Shown here one piece after another: positions 1 through 13,600 of a stretch of 64,000 nucleotides of DNA. This DNA is from Apostichopus japonicus. Lineage: Eukaryota > Echinodermata > Holothuroidea > Aspidochirotida > Stichopodidae. The notes beneath the pieces are model-generated. The model searched no databases. It was not told where the DNA came from and saw only the letters and a list, made by a program, of their open reading frames with translations. Both the position numbers and the translations under genes were made by a program. The stretch lies in contig NC_092562.1 of NCBI RefSeq assembly GCF_037975245.1, positions 7,417,001 to 7,481,000 on the forward strand, in the 5' to 3' direction. Position 1 is the stretch's first letter; every line of letters starts with the position of its first letter.

Positions 1-95
1 ACATAGGTGCTTTGTTTTAATACAATAGGAAGCAAGAAATAGTCCACAAATTCCGATATTTTTTCGGTCGGTGATCCGTTTCCGCTTATTATCGG
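1..95 (-). mobile_element. Penelope-like RT fragment, cut by window edge
   Basis: These bases match 31136-31230, inside the RT ORF of the Penelope-like element at 30-32 kb, in the same orientation and with a few substitutions. The match stops abruptly at the tetranucleotide before position 96, where an inverted piece of the same element begins. The copy is too short to code. Confidence 0.85.
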
Positions 96-171
96 GCCCT
101 CCCTTAAAAATACTTCAGGTTCTTGGCGACTACGTTGCGTTAGATAGTGTAAAACCGCCTATACCCCCTTT
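94..171 (+). mobile_element. Inverted 3' segment of the same Penelope-like element
   Basis: This stretch is the reverse complement of about 30050-30121, the 3' part of the Penelope-like element. It abuts the RT fragment with a shared GG at the junction. The two pieces are about 1 kb apart and in the opposite relative orientation in the full copy, so this locus is a deletion-inversion derivative. Confidence 0.8.
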
Positions 172-239
172 CATTAATATGTATATCATAATTATCTCAT
201 TGAATATATCTTGTTTTATGTTTTTTCTTGGGGTGAATC

Positions 240-687
240 CAGTGGCGGCGGAACCGGGGGGGGCTTGGGGGGCTGAGCCCCCCAATGAAAAAGTTGAGGG
301 GGCAAATGCATGATAAGCCCCCCAATATTTATTTAATTAATTATTTAATTATTGCATTTAATTGCAAGTAGTAATTTACTACACTCAAAAACGTCTTTGC
401 GAGTACACTACGAGTAATAGCTACTCTCTTAAAACACCATCGAATATACAAATTACAATGTTTTTACAGATTTTTACGTGCAATCTGAGAAATTGCAGGC
501 TTGAGACCCATATTTTAGGGCTAGGTATTCGAAGCATAAAACACTCGGGAAGTGCCGTTTCCGGCCATCTGGAGGTTTGAAAAACCCAAAATTTTCTTCT
601 ACGCTCCGCGCCAACCAATGGTGGCGCTCCGCTTAGATAGTCTCCACACATTAGCCCCCCAATAATTTTCCCGTTCCGCCGCGCCTG
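240..687. mobile_element. hAT-type MITE, 448 bp
   Basis: The element starts CAGTGGCGGCGGAACCGG and its other end, read inward, is CAGGCGCGGCGGAACGGG. It is flanked by a perfect 8-bp duplication GGTGAATC (232-239 and 688-695). CA-starting inverted ends with an 8-bp duplication are the hAT signature. It carries, in reverse, the shared internal module (about 600-655) seen in at least seven other copies here. No transposase. Confidence 0.85.
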
Positions 688-3600
688 GGTGAATCTAGTG
701 TCATAATTTTCGCGCAAAAGAAAGAAACGAATCGACGCAATAATAGTGTGTCCATTGTACATGCACTGTTGAGCGTTGTTAAATATGTGTCTATCGAGAA
801 AAAATATGTGCACAAAAAAGCGTGTCTGCAACGTTTCTGGTTTTTCTAGTTTTTGGCGAAATGTTTCACCATTTTGCATCTAAGCACTCACAATTAACCA
901 AAAATTTCCAAGGAGGAGGGGACAACCCCTCCCCAGACCCCTCCCTAGGACAGACCCCTCCCCAGGACGCAGATCACTAAAGTGCTACCATCGGGATGTC
1001 GGCCCCCCCTTTCTCAAAATCCTGGATCCGCCCCTGATATTTATGCATTCATAACATGATAGTTTGCTATCATCGTTGTTTAATCATAAAATCAAGGACA
1101 ACATAAACAAATCAATGTCACCAATAATTGTGAATGCCACCATTTTATGTTCGACAAAATTGATCACATTTAATTTAAAGGATACACCATGCATGGCACA
1201 TTGACGGACACTGACGCACATATTGTAGTTGTAATAACGCACCAAATATGCGCTTCATCGGACATGACGCATCATTCCGGGGGTCGTTGAGTCCGTCTTA
1301 CAATAATTGATAATTTCATCATGATATAGAAATTAAAGACATATGCCAAAATATAACAACATCATAGGCTTCATAGCTCTACACATAATCTGATCATGCA
1401 GTTCTAAAAATTATACAAAATGAAAATGATACTACTGATTTGTGAGAGAACTAGAATGGTCACCCATTATATACCATATCATGTTTCTATAGTATCTTTT
1501 AACAATTCACTGTTTAGGGCACACCTGTAGAATATTCCGTAATTTTTAGTCTTGGAAATAAGCAAAGCCTAGCTATATTTTTAAAAGTAATTATGCATCC
1601 CTGAACATGATGAAATTTGGTGACATATTATTGTATGAGCAAGCCTACTGGAACATTGCCATTGTAACATCACACGTTATGACATGTAGTGTATGTAAGG
1701 CATTAGTAGATGAGTTATAATACTGCAGGTGTATACTACTAACATAGAAATAAGAAATATAATAGAAATTGTTGCACATCACTAGTTTAGGTTTGCACTA
1801 TATTAGTAAATGGACCATTCTTGAATACTTGCAGAGTTGACACTATACATACTGTAAATCATAAAGCAGATGTGATGAATTTATGCTGCCAATAGCAAAG
1901 TTCTGTATTAACTAGTAGTGTAATTACTGTTCTGTGTTTGCAAAATTGATTTGAATTTTTGACTATTTAGTGAAGGGAAAAATGTGGTATTCAGTAATTT
2001 ATGTTGGAAGTTATATATTTCACTATGTCAGGGATTTGCTCACACTGGGCAGCTGCGCCCAGCAGTTCTGAATGCCGCCCCGCACAAACAGTATTTAACC
2101 TTTATCGCCCAGCACTTTTTGATGATAATATAATAAGTTTTACCATAACCAAAATCTGGGAGAATATATGGCACAGAATAGGAATATACAGTAGCACCAC
2201 CTAAGCATACTACATGTGCAAAATTTGTCCATTTGGGGGGGGGGGTACCCCACCCATGAAATCCCTCTCCCAGGGTGTGGATCACACTACCGCCCAATAT
2301 GCCTGGCACTCAAATATTTATGAGCACTTCCCTGCTATGTGTACAGTATGCATTCTGATATATTATTAACTTTGCACATCCCGGTGTTATTTGCCTTTTT
2401 CAGTTGAAGGTGTGTGCCCAATTAAGAAACTCGAGAGGTTGGTATCCAAACTGATCAACCAGAAAAGATAACACCACTTCCTCAACGAAAGGCTATGCCC
2501 AACAGAGGCTGATGCAGCAATGCACTCCAGCAGCTATACCCCAGTGGAGACTGGTAATTTTTTGATGTACATACTGTAACCATTCCATGCTGTAAATAAG
2601 TCTACATTTTAACTAGGTCTGCAGTCTACTACTGTAGGACTGTACATGACTAACCAGATTTAGGGCATTGGACACATTCATTTATTGTATTATGTTATAT
2701 TAATGACGTAGACATGTAGTGCTAAATATGGTGCTAATACAGCCACTGGAGGTCTGTAAATGTGAGGGACCCAAAAATGTTCAAACCCCACAAGTTAATG
2801 ATAACAGTACCTGTAGTATTTTTCCTTATCTCTGAAAAATAAAGACATTTACCAATCTTGTAGAATGTGCTACCTACTGTACCTGTCTGAAGCAGTTTGT
2901 GATCAAAAATTGCACATTTATTCTTTTCTCTTTATGTTTTCTTTTTATGTTTCATGATGATGTGGCATCATTTGTACATAGAGTACAGTACTTGCACTGC
3001 TTAAAGATAGTTACTCTTAACTGCCTATACTGTAGTTGTCATCTGATCAGGTTGTCATGTGCATATAGTTTCATATCAGCAAAGACATTGACATTTTTGG
3101 CAAATTTTGAGTGTGAGCTATATTTCTAGTTTAACATGTTAGGGGCATCATTAAGGGGTCTACTTTCACCCAGATTTGAACAATAATTTTTAGTTATTAC
3201 AATGAATGCAAGTTACAATCTCAGTGAATAAACAAACATAACATTTATGCTGGCTCCAACCCAGTTACCTTGGCTATGAGCCTGAATGTCTCTTTTGCAA
3301 TTAAAATCAAATAAATCATATCTTGGAAAATCATTTGAACAGGTATATCTTTGTGACACTTCTGTCCTCACACAATGCCATAAATATGTCTTTTTTCCAT
3401 TTTCATTTCACATTACAGATGTACAGAACATCCTTTAGAGGAACAGTACAGCACAGCATAGCGTTATGGCATGATGGATGTTTTGCAAGCAGATATAAGG
3501 GTTGGAACTGGAAGTATTTGTGTTGGATTGTTTCATTAATAAATGTGTGCTTCTCTACTTTACGTAAGATGATTGTCATATTTCTTGTTCTCCAGTGAAA

Positions 3601-4740
3601 GCTATGGATTTGCATAGTGAACGTTGTTAACATGGATACGGTCAATTTTGAAATAGCTGATGTCAAAGCAGTTTCTCAGCTTATTTAAATACCATACATC
3701 AAGGACACAAGAGTGGACAATTGGAGTAACAAGTATCCAGAATGGAGATATCACAAGGCTTCAAGACAATTGAACAAACTGTACCATAACAGACAACAAC
3801 AAACATGGTGTCTCAGTAAAATGAACTTACAATGTATCATAAGAATTTATCTTCTCCATGGTGTCAAACATTGATTGTTGCATTCAGTGCGTTATGTATC
3901 CTTCTCCTTTCTGTAGTATTTAGCATTGATTTGCATGTTCATTCATAGTGTAAGTAAACAACATAATTGACGTCATCAAAGTTACAACTGTGTCATATTA
4001 AATAAGTAAATGATTGAATATTGGTTTCACTGCATACTTGATTGTACACTATTTGGCTTTCCATGATAGCAATATCTGATCTTTTTAATTACTGTAGCTT
4101 GTTCAGTCATACCAGTAGTTCTAATGTGACATTGATCTTGGGTTTTTTATTGTTGGTACAGAATAACTTGTCTTTATTTTGTATTGTGTGAGATCAATTT
4201 AACATAACATATATTGTGATGTCATAGAGTGTTGAACAGGTACTCTAACTTGCAGCTAGTAGTGATAAAACAGTTCATTCAGTGCTCTCATGATAACCCC
4301 AGTCGGGCCCAGTGGCAGATGGAGATAGTGGCAGATGGAGCTGTTTGAAATGCAGGGGACATTATAGGGTCTTTTGAAGTTTTGGCAAAAGTTCTTTTGC
4401 ATGTAAAGCTGCTATACTTATCATGGAGAAGTTCCACAATGGAGGCATGGCATCTCCTAGCCTTATTTGGGTATATGTCCTTGCATTCCATATTTGGAAC
4501 ACTGCCCTACTATTGTTTGTATTGCTTATTCTAAAGTTAGGTAAGTCAGTATTGTAACATGTTTTTTATTTTTAACACATTGATTGCATCTGTACAGTTC
4601 TTACATTGAGTTCAACTACAAAGACCATGAGCAGGGAAAACTTACCACTATCTCACTTGCATTTCTTAATGTTCAAGTGACCATATTCATACTTTAACCA
4701 AAGCATTTCTTCCATATTAGATAGTGTTTATCCAGAGTAG
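688..4740. other. AT-rich non-coding stretch
   Basis: Bases 880-1036 are a CCCCT-rich block ending in GGATCCGCCCCTG, probably one end of another hAT-like element whose partner end was not found. About 2030-2320 holds a G-run block of similar style. From 2404 to 2548 there is an acceptor-like tract, about 145 bases and a donor-like GTAATT on the plus strand, but its frames contain stops. Otherwise no gene is visible. Confidence 0.5.
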
Positions 4741-4744
4741 GTTA

Positions 4745-5015
4745 CAGGATATTTTCAAGGTGGGCTATGTAGTATTGTCCCCAATATAGCATGCTATAAT
4801 ATTTGCTATTTGCTAATAATTGCTAGAATATTTAAGATGTTCCTAGAGGTCTTTACTTTCCAAATTGTTCTAAGGCATTCTAATTGAAAGCATAAGATGC
4901 CTGAATGTACCAGTGAGGTAAATTTCCTGGAAGGTGGTAATAAAACCAGTTTCAAAACTTTGACCAAAGGTAACCATATTTGAATATCTGGTTTATTTGG
5001 GGCCAATACAGCATA
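4745..5015. repeat. Interspersed MITE-like repeat, copy 1
   Basis: A 250-270-bp repeat with one end reading GGGGCCAATACAGCATAC. Related copies lie at 44036-44283 and 46012-46258, with a partial copy at about 33228-33315. Copies share an internal CTTTACTCTCCAAATTGTTC-like tract. Ends look like AAAGGTA...GTATTGGCCC inverted repeats. Confidence 0.75.
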
Positions 5016-7457
5016 CTCTGGTCGAGAGTTGGCGTGGAAGCCACCATATGTTTGTAGTAATGCAGTAAAATGTAGTAAAGGCAGCTGGAGGAGTCCAGTT
5101 TACCCCTGTGCCGAAGGTCATTCATCTTTTGGTTTTTTTTGGAGAACACTTTAACCTTCCTAACCACAGAGCTCCCAACTGGCCCACAATTCGCAGGTTG
5201 GACCGGCATTCTAACACCCAAAGCCCCTGACCCACGCAAGCATCCCAAAAACCTGCATTGTAATTGACAAGTATACATAAAAAATTGCATCAAATTTGGA
5301 CTTAGCAACCATCATTTCTTTAGCATTTAGCATAATAGAGTATAAAACCTCCTTTACATCATCATTTGAACCTCAAATTAGGCTATATTTTATTTCATTG
5401 GGGCGAGCAGCGAACATTTTCATGCCACGGGCAAGGATGAATTATCACCTGCTATTCAATTTATTGATGTTACACACAAAAAAATGCATATTTCTCATAA
5501 AATTTTGGGTGACAAAAGCCTTTCTAGGTGCCACCAGTTTACAGTTACATGTAGGCATCACCAGGATTCCAAAAAAAATAAAAAGGGGAGGGAGACACCC
5601 CCCATATACCCCTCCCCCAGGACGGCAATTCGTGGCATGGACCAGCATTTGCCTTCTCAAGAGTTGGGAGCTATGCAACCATACCATTAACAACATGTCT
5701 CTATAGGCCCAGGGGATTGAATCCTTGGGTAGCCGTCCTGAGCTAGTGCGAATCAGCAGAGAGAGAGGTTGCGGATGCAACGCCTTCGCACCATTCAACC
5801 ACATGGGCTCAACATTCAGGAAGGACATGACTAACTTTTCTTCATTCCCCCTCCTTCTCCCCTTGCCCCCCTCCCCCATTACTCCTTTTCTCATAGCTTT
5901 TTTCACCCCTTTTTTTCTCCACACTTTTCTGTTGTTGTCCTTCTCCAGTTTCTTCCCTACCCCTTCTCTTAATCCTCTCTTTGTCCCTCCACTGTTTATC
6001 TCCTACCTATCCTCTTCCCCTGTTGGTTTTTATCTTTCATTCTTCTCTCCATCCCTTGTCTACTAATCCCCTTACATCTATCTATTTGTGTTCACCATGC
6101 TCATTAACCTGTCTGTATTATGTGCGTGTTTTTTCTACACAGGCTCTCTAGTGGATAAGCTGTTTGCTCACTGTTTTATTTTATTTTGAACTCAAGTATT
6201 GAAGAACGTTAGGCCAGAAGCAAGTCGTTTCGTCAAATAACAGTACATAAGCAGCACACATTCAGTCACATGTTTATAGAGAGTTACACGACGAAACTAT
6301 TCGTATTTTATTTCTTCAGCAATTTCTCCAACAAAAATCGGCAGCACGAGATCATACGGACCATATGACTCTTTCCATAACAACTACCTGCTCCTACGAG
6401 CTGGTATAGCGTTTTCCCAGCAGTACAATATGCACTGTTCTATATAGCAAATCAAAAAATTGCGTAACTCGAATAGCACACAGTACAATTACACAGTGTG
6501 CCTATAGGTTACGCAACACTGAGAGGCAGATTAGAATCTCGGAAACCTGATACCTTCGCGGTAACGGTACCCATTTGCGTATGTTTATAGCTAAGAATGA
6601 GAATGCCATATTGAAGAAATGAATATGTTGCCGTTGTGAGAAGAGGGCAGCATTGTTTTTATTTTTTAATCGGGGAATACGTTGAGACAAGATTTTTTAT
6701 TTAGCAATTTCCTAGCTGAGAGTGTGCCTTTAAGAATGTGACCGTTAACATCAATAGCAGATATATTCAATTAGCTTTTCTTCTTACAGGACTTGGGTGG
6801 TATTAAAGGGATATTCTGTTGTCAAACAATATAACACTTTATCTTAATGTGAAAAATATTCCACGTTTTCAAATACTTGACTTTCCTAGTACAGCAGTCT
6901 GATATGTGATATATGTTGAATGCTTGTTTAGCTGTGAAAGTTTTTAGCACTAAGAATTTCATCTAAATACCTCATTTTGTAGATATATGATTTTTGTTCT
7001 GTCGATAAATCAGGTAACACTTTTTAACAATTATGTATATGGCTCATATGCACATATTATGGCTCAATTGACAAAGATGACAAACTCACTCTACCTTTGC
7101 AATATGCATTGGAAATAATCTTATCTTGACTATACAAATGTTATATGGATGTGGTTTTGACCTGAAGATGAAAAACTTTTCCTTTAGTTTTCTTATAAGC
7201 AATCAAACTTCACTCACTGCAATATCCCTTTACCCGAAAGTTATTTCACAAAAGCTCACTTTGATGGCCTTCACCCCACTGATTATAGTAAACATTTCAC
7301 AAAAACTTTAAGTGAGGGCCTCTTTCCCGAAATAGCCACATGGCAGTGGTAACATTGAACAAAATAGACATTACAGAATGCCAACTCAGTGTCTATGCCT
7401 TTAAAGCAAGTAGTTTTAGTGCTCTTTGATAAAAAATAACTTCCTAGCTCGCCTTAC
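5016..7457. other. Non-coding stretch left of UXS1 exon 7
   Basis: Probably part of a UXS1 intron, since the next coding exon was not found here. About 5169-5673 has weak inverted ends (AGCTCCCAAC) and a CCCC-rich core, possibly a degraded DNA transposon. About 6120-6180 (acacaggctctctagtggat) recurs at about 13388-13440. No coding exon was recognised. Confidence 0.45.
5830..6065 (+). repeat. Polypyrimidine tract of about 235 bases
   Basis: The plus strand is almost entirely C and T, with few purine interruptions. An ORF through it encodes a Phe/Pro/Leu/Ser-rich peptide that simply reflects composition. Confidence 0.8.
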
Positions 7458-7622
7458 CTCCATAGACTTCTGATGTTGACGCTAGAAGCAATCGAGCCTT
7501 AACCCTTCTGGCTAGACCAAGCATGTTGAGAGTTCCTATGGAACTAGTCTTGATGGTTTTGATGGGGTTATACATGTAGTTAGGAGGTGATGCTGGACAT
7601 GCAAGATGGTATATCTGGTCAA
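7458..7622 (-). CDS. UXS1: UXS1 exon 7: core Rossmann strands
   Basis: 165 bases between CTACAG and GTAAGG. It encodes [20 protein letters not shown], then [19 protein letters not shown] and LASTSEVYG, where the Ser/Thr of the TSEVYG motif belongs to the SDR active site. Exit phase 1 suits the next exon, which should carry the YxxxK catalytic pair; it was not found in 1-7457. Confidence 0.95.
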
Positions 7623-10600
7623 CTGTAGATACAAACAAGTAACAAGTTTGAAAGGAACTTAGTATTTGAATTACATTCTCCAAAATAATACAAAAGGTGT
7701 TGATAAAAACACATACAGCACAAATTCAGTGTTACCTTTATTAATGGGGAGCAATTAATAATATTTATAATTTCCAAATTATGAATGAAAGAAGGCAATT
7801 TATATTCAGTTTATTGTGGAATTAAAGGTATTTATATCGTAACAAAGAATCATGCACGCACGAATGTACCAGAGAAAAGCTCAGTTGTAAAGCAACTTTG
7901 GTAGGCATTATTCTATAAAATGATGCATTCGAAAGTCAATAAAACTTACAACAAAGAAATCAAATAATGTACTGAGGAGTTGCTTTCGGCTGGTCACTGG
8001 TTTGATTATGGTTTTTGAAACATTGTGTTTTACAACTGAGCAGGAAATCTTGCCACAGTGTGTCATTTCATTACTTATGAAAGTCAGGTAACAATTTGAG
8101 TAATAGTAGAGATTGTAAGGCAGCTGTGGCAGTATATCATCACTTCCAAGTGTCACAGAGTATCCCTGTAATCTATGTCATTAACAAAGAATAATTATAA
8201 TAATCATAATCAGAAATATTATTTATAAAATGTGAACATCCCAAATTAACAATCTTTTATGATGTTGAGTACTCAATCATATAAAGATTAAATCAGCTAA
8301 GTAGTTGACATAATACGTGTATTGATGGGCAACAATACTGAAATGCGTACACCCACTTCACTCCGAGTTGATCTCTCCGTGCAATAGAACAAACAAGTAC
8401 AATCTACGAAACCCTACTATCTTGCCAAAATGCCAACTTTTAGAATTATGCTTTTTAAGAACTCATTTATCTACAGAGCAGCCATTTATATTCAAAATGG
8501 GTACTTAGAATCTCTGTTATGATCTTTTTAAATCTTTCATTCTAAAAAAAAAAAATTCTAATCCTCCATCTTATTTCTGATTTGTTCATGCTTTCATGAT
8601 TGTACATTTTACGTCTTTTGTGTATCATTATTATGTGTCCGATTTATAAATTTGTAATTTATACTGGAATAAAGAAATTGAAATTGACAATGTAAGCAGT
8701 ATACAAATACCAGAAGACAAAACTGTTAGTGGTTCTAATGGCTAAACTTATTCAGTGTGGTAAGCCTTACATGGTAATATCCTTGAACTTGTGCACACCA
8801 AAATGAAGGATTATTATTGACTAATGCAGCCAACAACATATAAAGGAAGGTACCAGGAATCAGTAAACAACTCGATGGACATGTCAAAAAAGTAGAAAAC
8901 GGCGACCAAACGCAAAATGCTCATGAATAAACATACTATTCACTGATTGGTGGAATTCAAACTAGTGGATTTGGAGATATGAAAACTTTGCGAGGACACT
9001 TTTACTCGTTATCGACATAAATCGTTAATTACTCGCTAATTAACGCTCTTGGCACGGTGAAACTTGGATGGTATCTTAGTTTGCTGTTTTATGATTGATA
9101 CATCTAAAAAAATCGATGCACACGTTAAAAAGGTGGAAAAAAGCGACCCAACGCAAAATGCTGCTTTAAGTGAGAACCAGAAAAGATCAGAGAATTCCGC
9201 TGTTGTGTATCACTCCCTTGTGGATATCAACCACTGGTAAGGATTTTACAGTTTAGAGGTTTTTATTCCAATTCCTATGTGAAATATCTATACATACAGT
9301 GTATGAATAAAAGCAAATTTTATATTTTTTATTTTGAACATGCAAATCCCTTTAATAATTGTTATAAATGACCGAGTGCTCAATTGACATTGCTTGAACA
9401 CACCTCAAATATTTTCACAACCTGGTTTAAAAACAAGAGCCCAAGGGCACTGTGGTTCCTTGCATAGGGGTATATGACAATACACATAATATTATCATAG
9501 CAGAATTGGGCTCAAATAGTCCAAGTAATTGTGGTCCTACATGTACCCATAAAGTAACCAACACTTTTGTAGCCAACACTTTTGTGATCACAAATTGTGA
9601 TCAGATTTTTGATCGGAAGGCACTTTTGAGATCTGAATATGGCGTCGAAAATGTAAGAAATATAAGGTCACCTACAAGCGGGTCAACAGATATGATAACA
9701 TTGGTGACCTCAATATCATGTCCATCATACAGTACTTGCCTTCAATCATAAGAGGATTAACCACATCATGATTAATCATCTCAAAGTTTGGATGTCCGAT
9801 CCAATGCTCCACATTTTGCTTTCTTCCTGTAAAGAAGTTGTCCACCACTGTGACCTCATGTCCATCTTCCATCAGCCGATCCACTAAATGCGAACCAACA
9901 AAACCAGCCCCTCCAGTAATCTACGAAAGTACAACACAGAGGCAGACATGGGAGAAACCATTTGTCTCTGACATCTGTTCACATCTACTATGTTTGGCAA
10001 TTCTAGGTTAAGTCTTCCAATTTGTTTCACAACTGTTATTCTGTAGTGGGTGGACATATTCCATCATCTTTGACTTCTCTGTATGACCTTCCAAATCTTG
10101 GAAAACTGTTGCACCGTATGCAGAGTACTTATTTAACAAATACTTGGTCATATTAAAACTTCCAAAACCAATACTCAAGAACCCAGTACCTACCAGGATT
10201 CTTTTTTCTTTCAATTTCAGGTAATTTTCTAACTTCAGGAAATTTCTTCATCGATCTGTTATGAGAAATGGCTATGATTGTTACATTATGGACACATAGC
10301 CTTACAACCAGCAGAAATTCTCTAGATCAATTCAACTGGGCATAGAGTAAATGAGATGGAGACAAAGAGGGAGTGGGAGAGGCGGGTGAAACGATGGTGA
10401 GGGAGACAAACAGAAGAGACTTGCAAGAAGGGTTTCCATCACAACCAACAAGTTGTTACAGTCTTTATAGAACCTTCATGAAAGCAAACTTTGAACTGCA
10501 TTTAGTTTCTTTGTGAATGGTCATTAATTGACAAAGATTTGAGAGATGGACCAAGAAGAGGATAGATAAGATAAGAAATATATTGCAGGAGATATATGTT

Positions 10601-13600
10601 GAGGGTCACATCTTAGATTTTGACATAATGTTTAGTACAACTGTGGATAAGGGGAAGGTTTTTTGTTAATTATTAAGGGAGAAGAAATCCATACCCCAAA
10701 CGTTTTCCCCCATAAAACATTGTGAACCATAAGGTTTTTTCATCTGCAGATACGTACGTATTACTTCATAGTAATAAACAATATTGAAAGCAGTAAACTG
10801 TTCAAATTTATTTCTTATTCCCTCACATTTTTTTGGCTTGCAGCAGAATAATCAGTTATTATTGCACCAACTAAAGAAACTAAAGGCCATTTACTTAAAA
10901 CCTAGTACAATTTTTGGAAGGTTTCACAAGTCTAACAGGTGTGGGTCCTACAATGTCTAAAAAATGAAAGCTTATAGCAGCTTTCTTAATTTGACACTAA
11001 GTTTGTTATCGGTGAATATACTATTTAGTAACTCAACTCTGATTGCAAAATATTTAAAATGAATTAAAATTTAATTCATTAATGTCATGTAGTAGTACGG
11101 AATATATTGAACTAAAGTGCCGTAAGCTCCATTAAGTCACTCATAGCTACTGTACTCTGCAGAATTTTCATACATGCCTGGAGATTTTTACTTCACCAAT
11201 GTCTCATGCTCAAAAATAAAGAAAAGGTACTACTTTTTTTGTACATGATGCTAGTTAAAAGTAATATTTTGGGGGTTTGCATATTCTCATTCAATTAACA
11301 GTTCATATCTACAACATCCCTTCAATGTAGTCTCCCTCATCAGCTTTACTGCAAGTTTCTATGCCACAAACTTTGCTCAGTCCCAATATGCATTCAAATC
11401 AGAAGGGTCTCATAACAATTATTTTCATTGCTGGCATTTTCATTTCTACATGTGATTCTACATGTGATTTAACATTGATTGAACTTCATTATTTTTTATG
11501 GTAATTCCTATACATAACTTAGAGGAGAGCTTAAACATGATAATCAACTCAAAGGTTTTATGTATAGGCTTGCAGGGATGTGCCCAGGATTTCCTGAGTG
11601 CCGGGTATACTGATCGCCGTCCTGGGGGAGGGGTCTAAGGGAGAGGGGGTGTCCCCCTTCCCTTTGAGAAACTTTTCAATTTTTGAAGGTGCTCAGATGC
11701 CAAATGCTGGCACTTGTGTAACTTTTTAAGCACATACACAAGTACTAGTTTTGCTAACAATTTACATTTCTTATTTTTTTTTAGTGAAATATATTACGTA
11801 CCTGGTAAAATTTGCATCTTGCATGTAATAAATAATAATATGAAAAGTGGTGGGTGATTAAATGTGAATTGAAGCAAATTCATTACTTACTTGGTCATTA
11901 ACATTTTGCACTGGTAAAAAATTTGAATGGTGTCTTAGTTGGATTAATTGCAAACTTATTTTTCATCATACTTGGTAGGCAGTGTAAATCGTTAGTTGAC
12001 AAGCTGCACATCACAATGATTCGGCCAACGAAAGATTACTTCCTTGTATAGTAAACAACTGTCCTTTGGCAATTTTGCCAACACATGGGCTAATTATATG
12101 TAACTGCAGATCGGTTGCAGATCGGTTACTTAAAACAGCTGCAACAGATGAAATCGGCTGAACCTTTTTAATAATATGAAAACTCAATTAAATAAAAAAG
12201 TGAATTTTAACTTACAGTTTTTCCAGTTCTTCGATTCTCTTTTGCAAAGGTTTGACAACCTGATGGAGGTAAGCACACAAACCTTTAGTACAATCACTAT
12301 ACCAGTTTGAAGTTAAGAGTGATGAAAATAGATCTATTTATTTTCTAGCTTTATTTTCACAGAAAGTCTGCTAACTAGCACTTGATTGTCCCAATTAGAC
12401 AATTTTCTTACCATGAAATTTCTATTATGTAACACTCTTATTCATCAGTAAACAGTTACACCAACACTAAGTGAATGAACTAGTCTTTATTATTGAAAAT
12501 ACAAGTCCTTGGAAATTTCATCTTCTGGACTAAATGTAATTGTATCTGAGCACAGACACATTGTCGATTTCAACTCAAAACCTGCCTCACAACTACATAG
12601 TGAACATCTCTCTTTTCATGAGGCACTAATGTGCAAGTTGTAAAGTATTTTGACAAGGATAAATTCTCTATGAAACACTGACTGGGAAATAATTACAATT
12701 TGTAAAGAGCAAAACTGCTTGAGGGAGAGACCTCAGGATAACATTATTATAATCCTTAGATGACTGGTTTTAATATCAATCTAACCAAATTTGTCAATAA
12801 GAGCAATTTCAATGGAAAACCAAACCAGCCCATGCAGTTGTTAGACAGGCAACCAATATATGATTACAGTAAGAGGAATACATCATATCTTCTTTTAAGC
12901 ATAAATGATCATTTATGTCCTTAGAAGGACCATGTTGTCCAAACTTCTGAAAACTCAATGATTGCCAAACAGATTATGCTGTAATCTATAATTGTACACA
13001 TATGCATCACTAAACTTAAGGATCACAGAAAGAAAACCATTAAACACCCTAATGCTCAATTACTAATAGTTTGACAAAACAAACAAGTTAGATCAATAGC
13101 TTTCTTTCACCTATAATGGCTGGTACCTGGAGCTAGTACACAGGATATGAGAAAGCAATTTAAGCTATAAATTCTTTTGTGAGCACTAAAGATTTAGATG
13201 ACAGGGTATTTGATGATACTGCTGGCCTTGTTAACACATGCACCACTTTTATGATGGTACCCCAAATAGTCTTAAGGATGCGATGAAAACTTAATGACTT
13301 TGTATTGTGTGTTATTTCCTTTCATTTGAAGAAGATCCTGCTAGGATCGAAATTTCAGGCCAACTTATTTTTACACGTTCTCCTACACAGGCTCTCTAGT
13401 GGATAAGCATTTTGCTAACAGTTTTATTTCATTTTCATTTATTAACTGCAAAGGACTATCATTATGCTATCCATTTTGTGTATTTGACTAAAAAAAAAGA
13501 TCATGTCACTTCACACTTTCCCTCTTAACATGTACCATAATCCAAGTTAAAACATCACAACTTTAATAAAGGGTTACAAAACACATCTCAAAATCAGTTC

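Noticed and set aside
2404-2548. Plus-strand exon with good acceptor and donor
   Set aside because: All frames meet stops (the best one reads EGVCPIKKLERLVSKLINQK then stop); at most a non-coding exon.
5445-5924. Minus-strand ORF of 159 codons
   Set aside because: Lys/Gly/Glu-rich because it covers the polypyrimidine tract and a C-rich repeat; no domain and no splice context.
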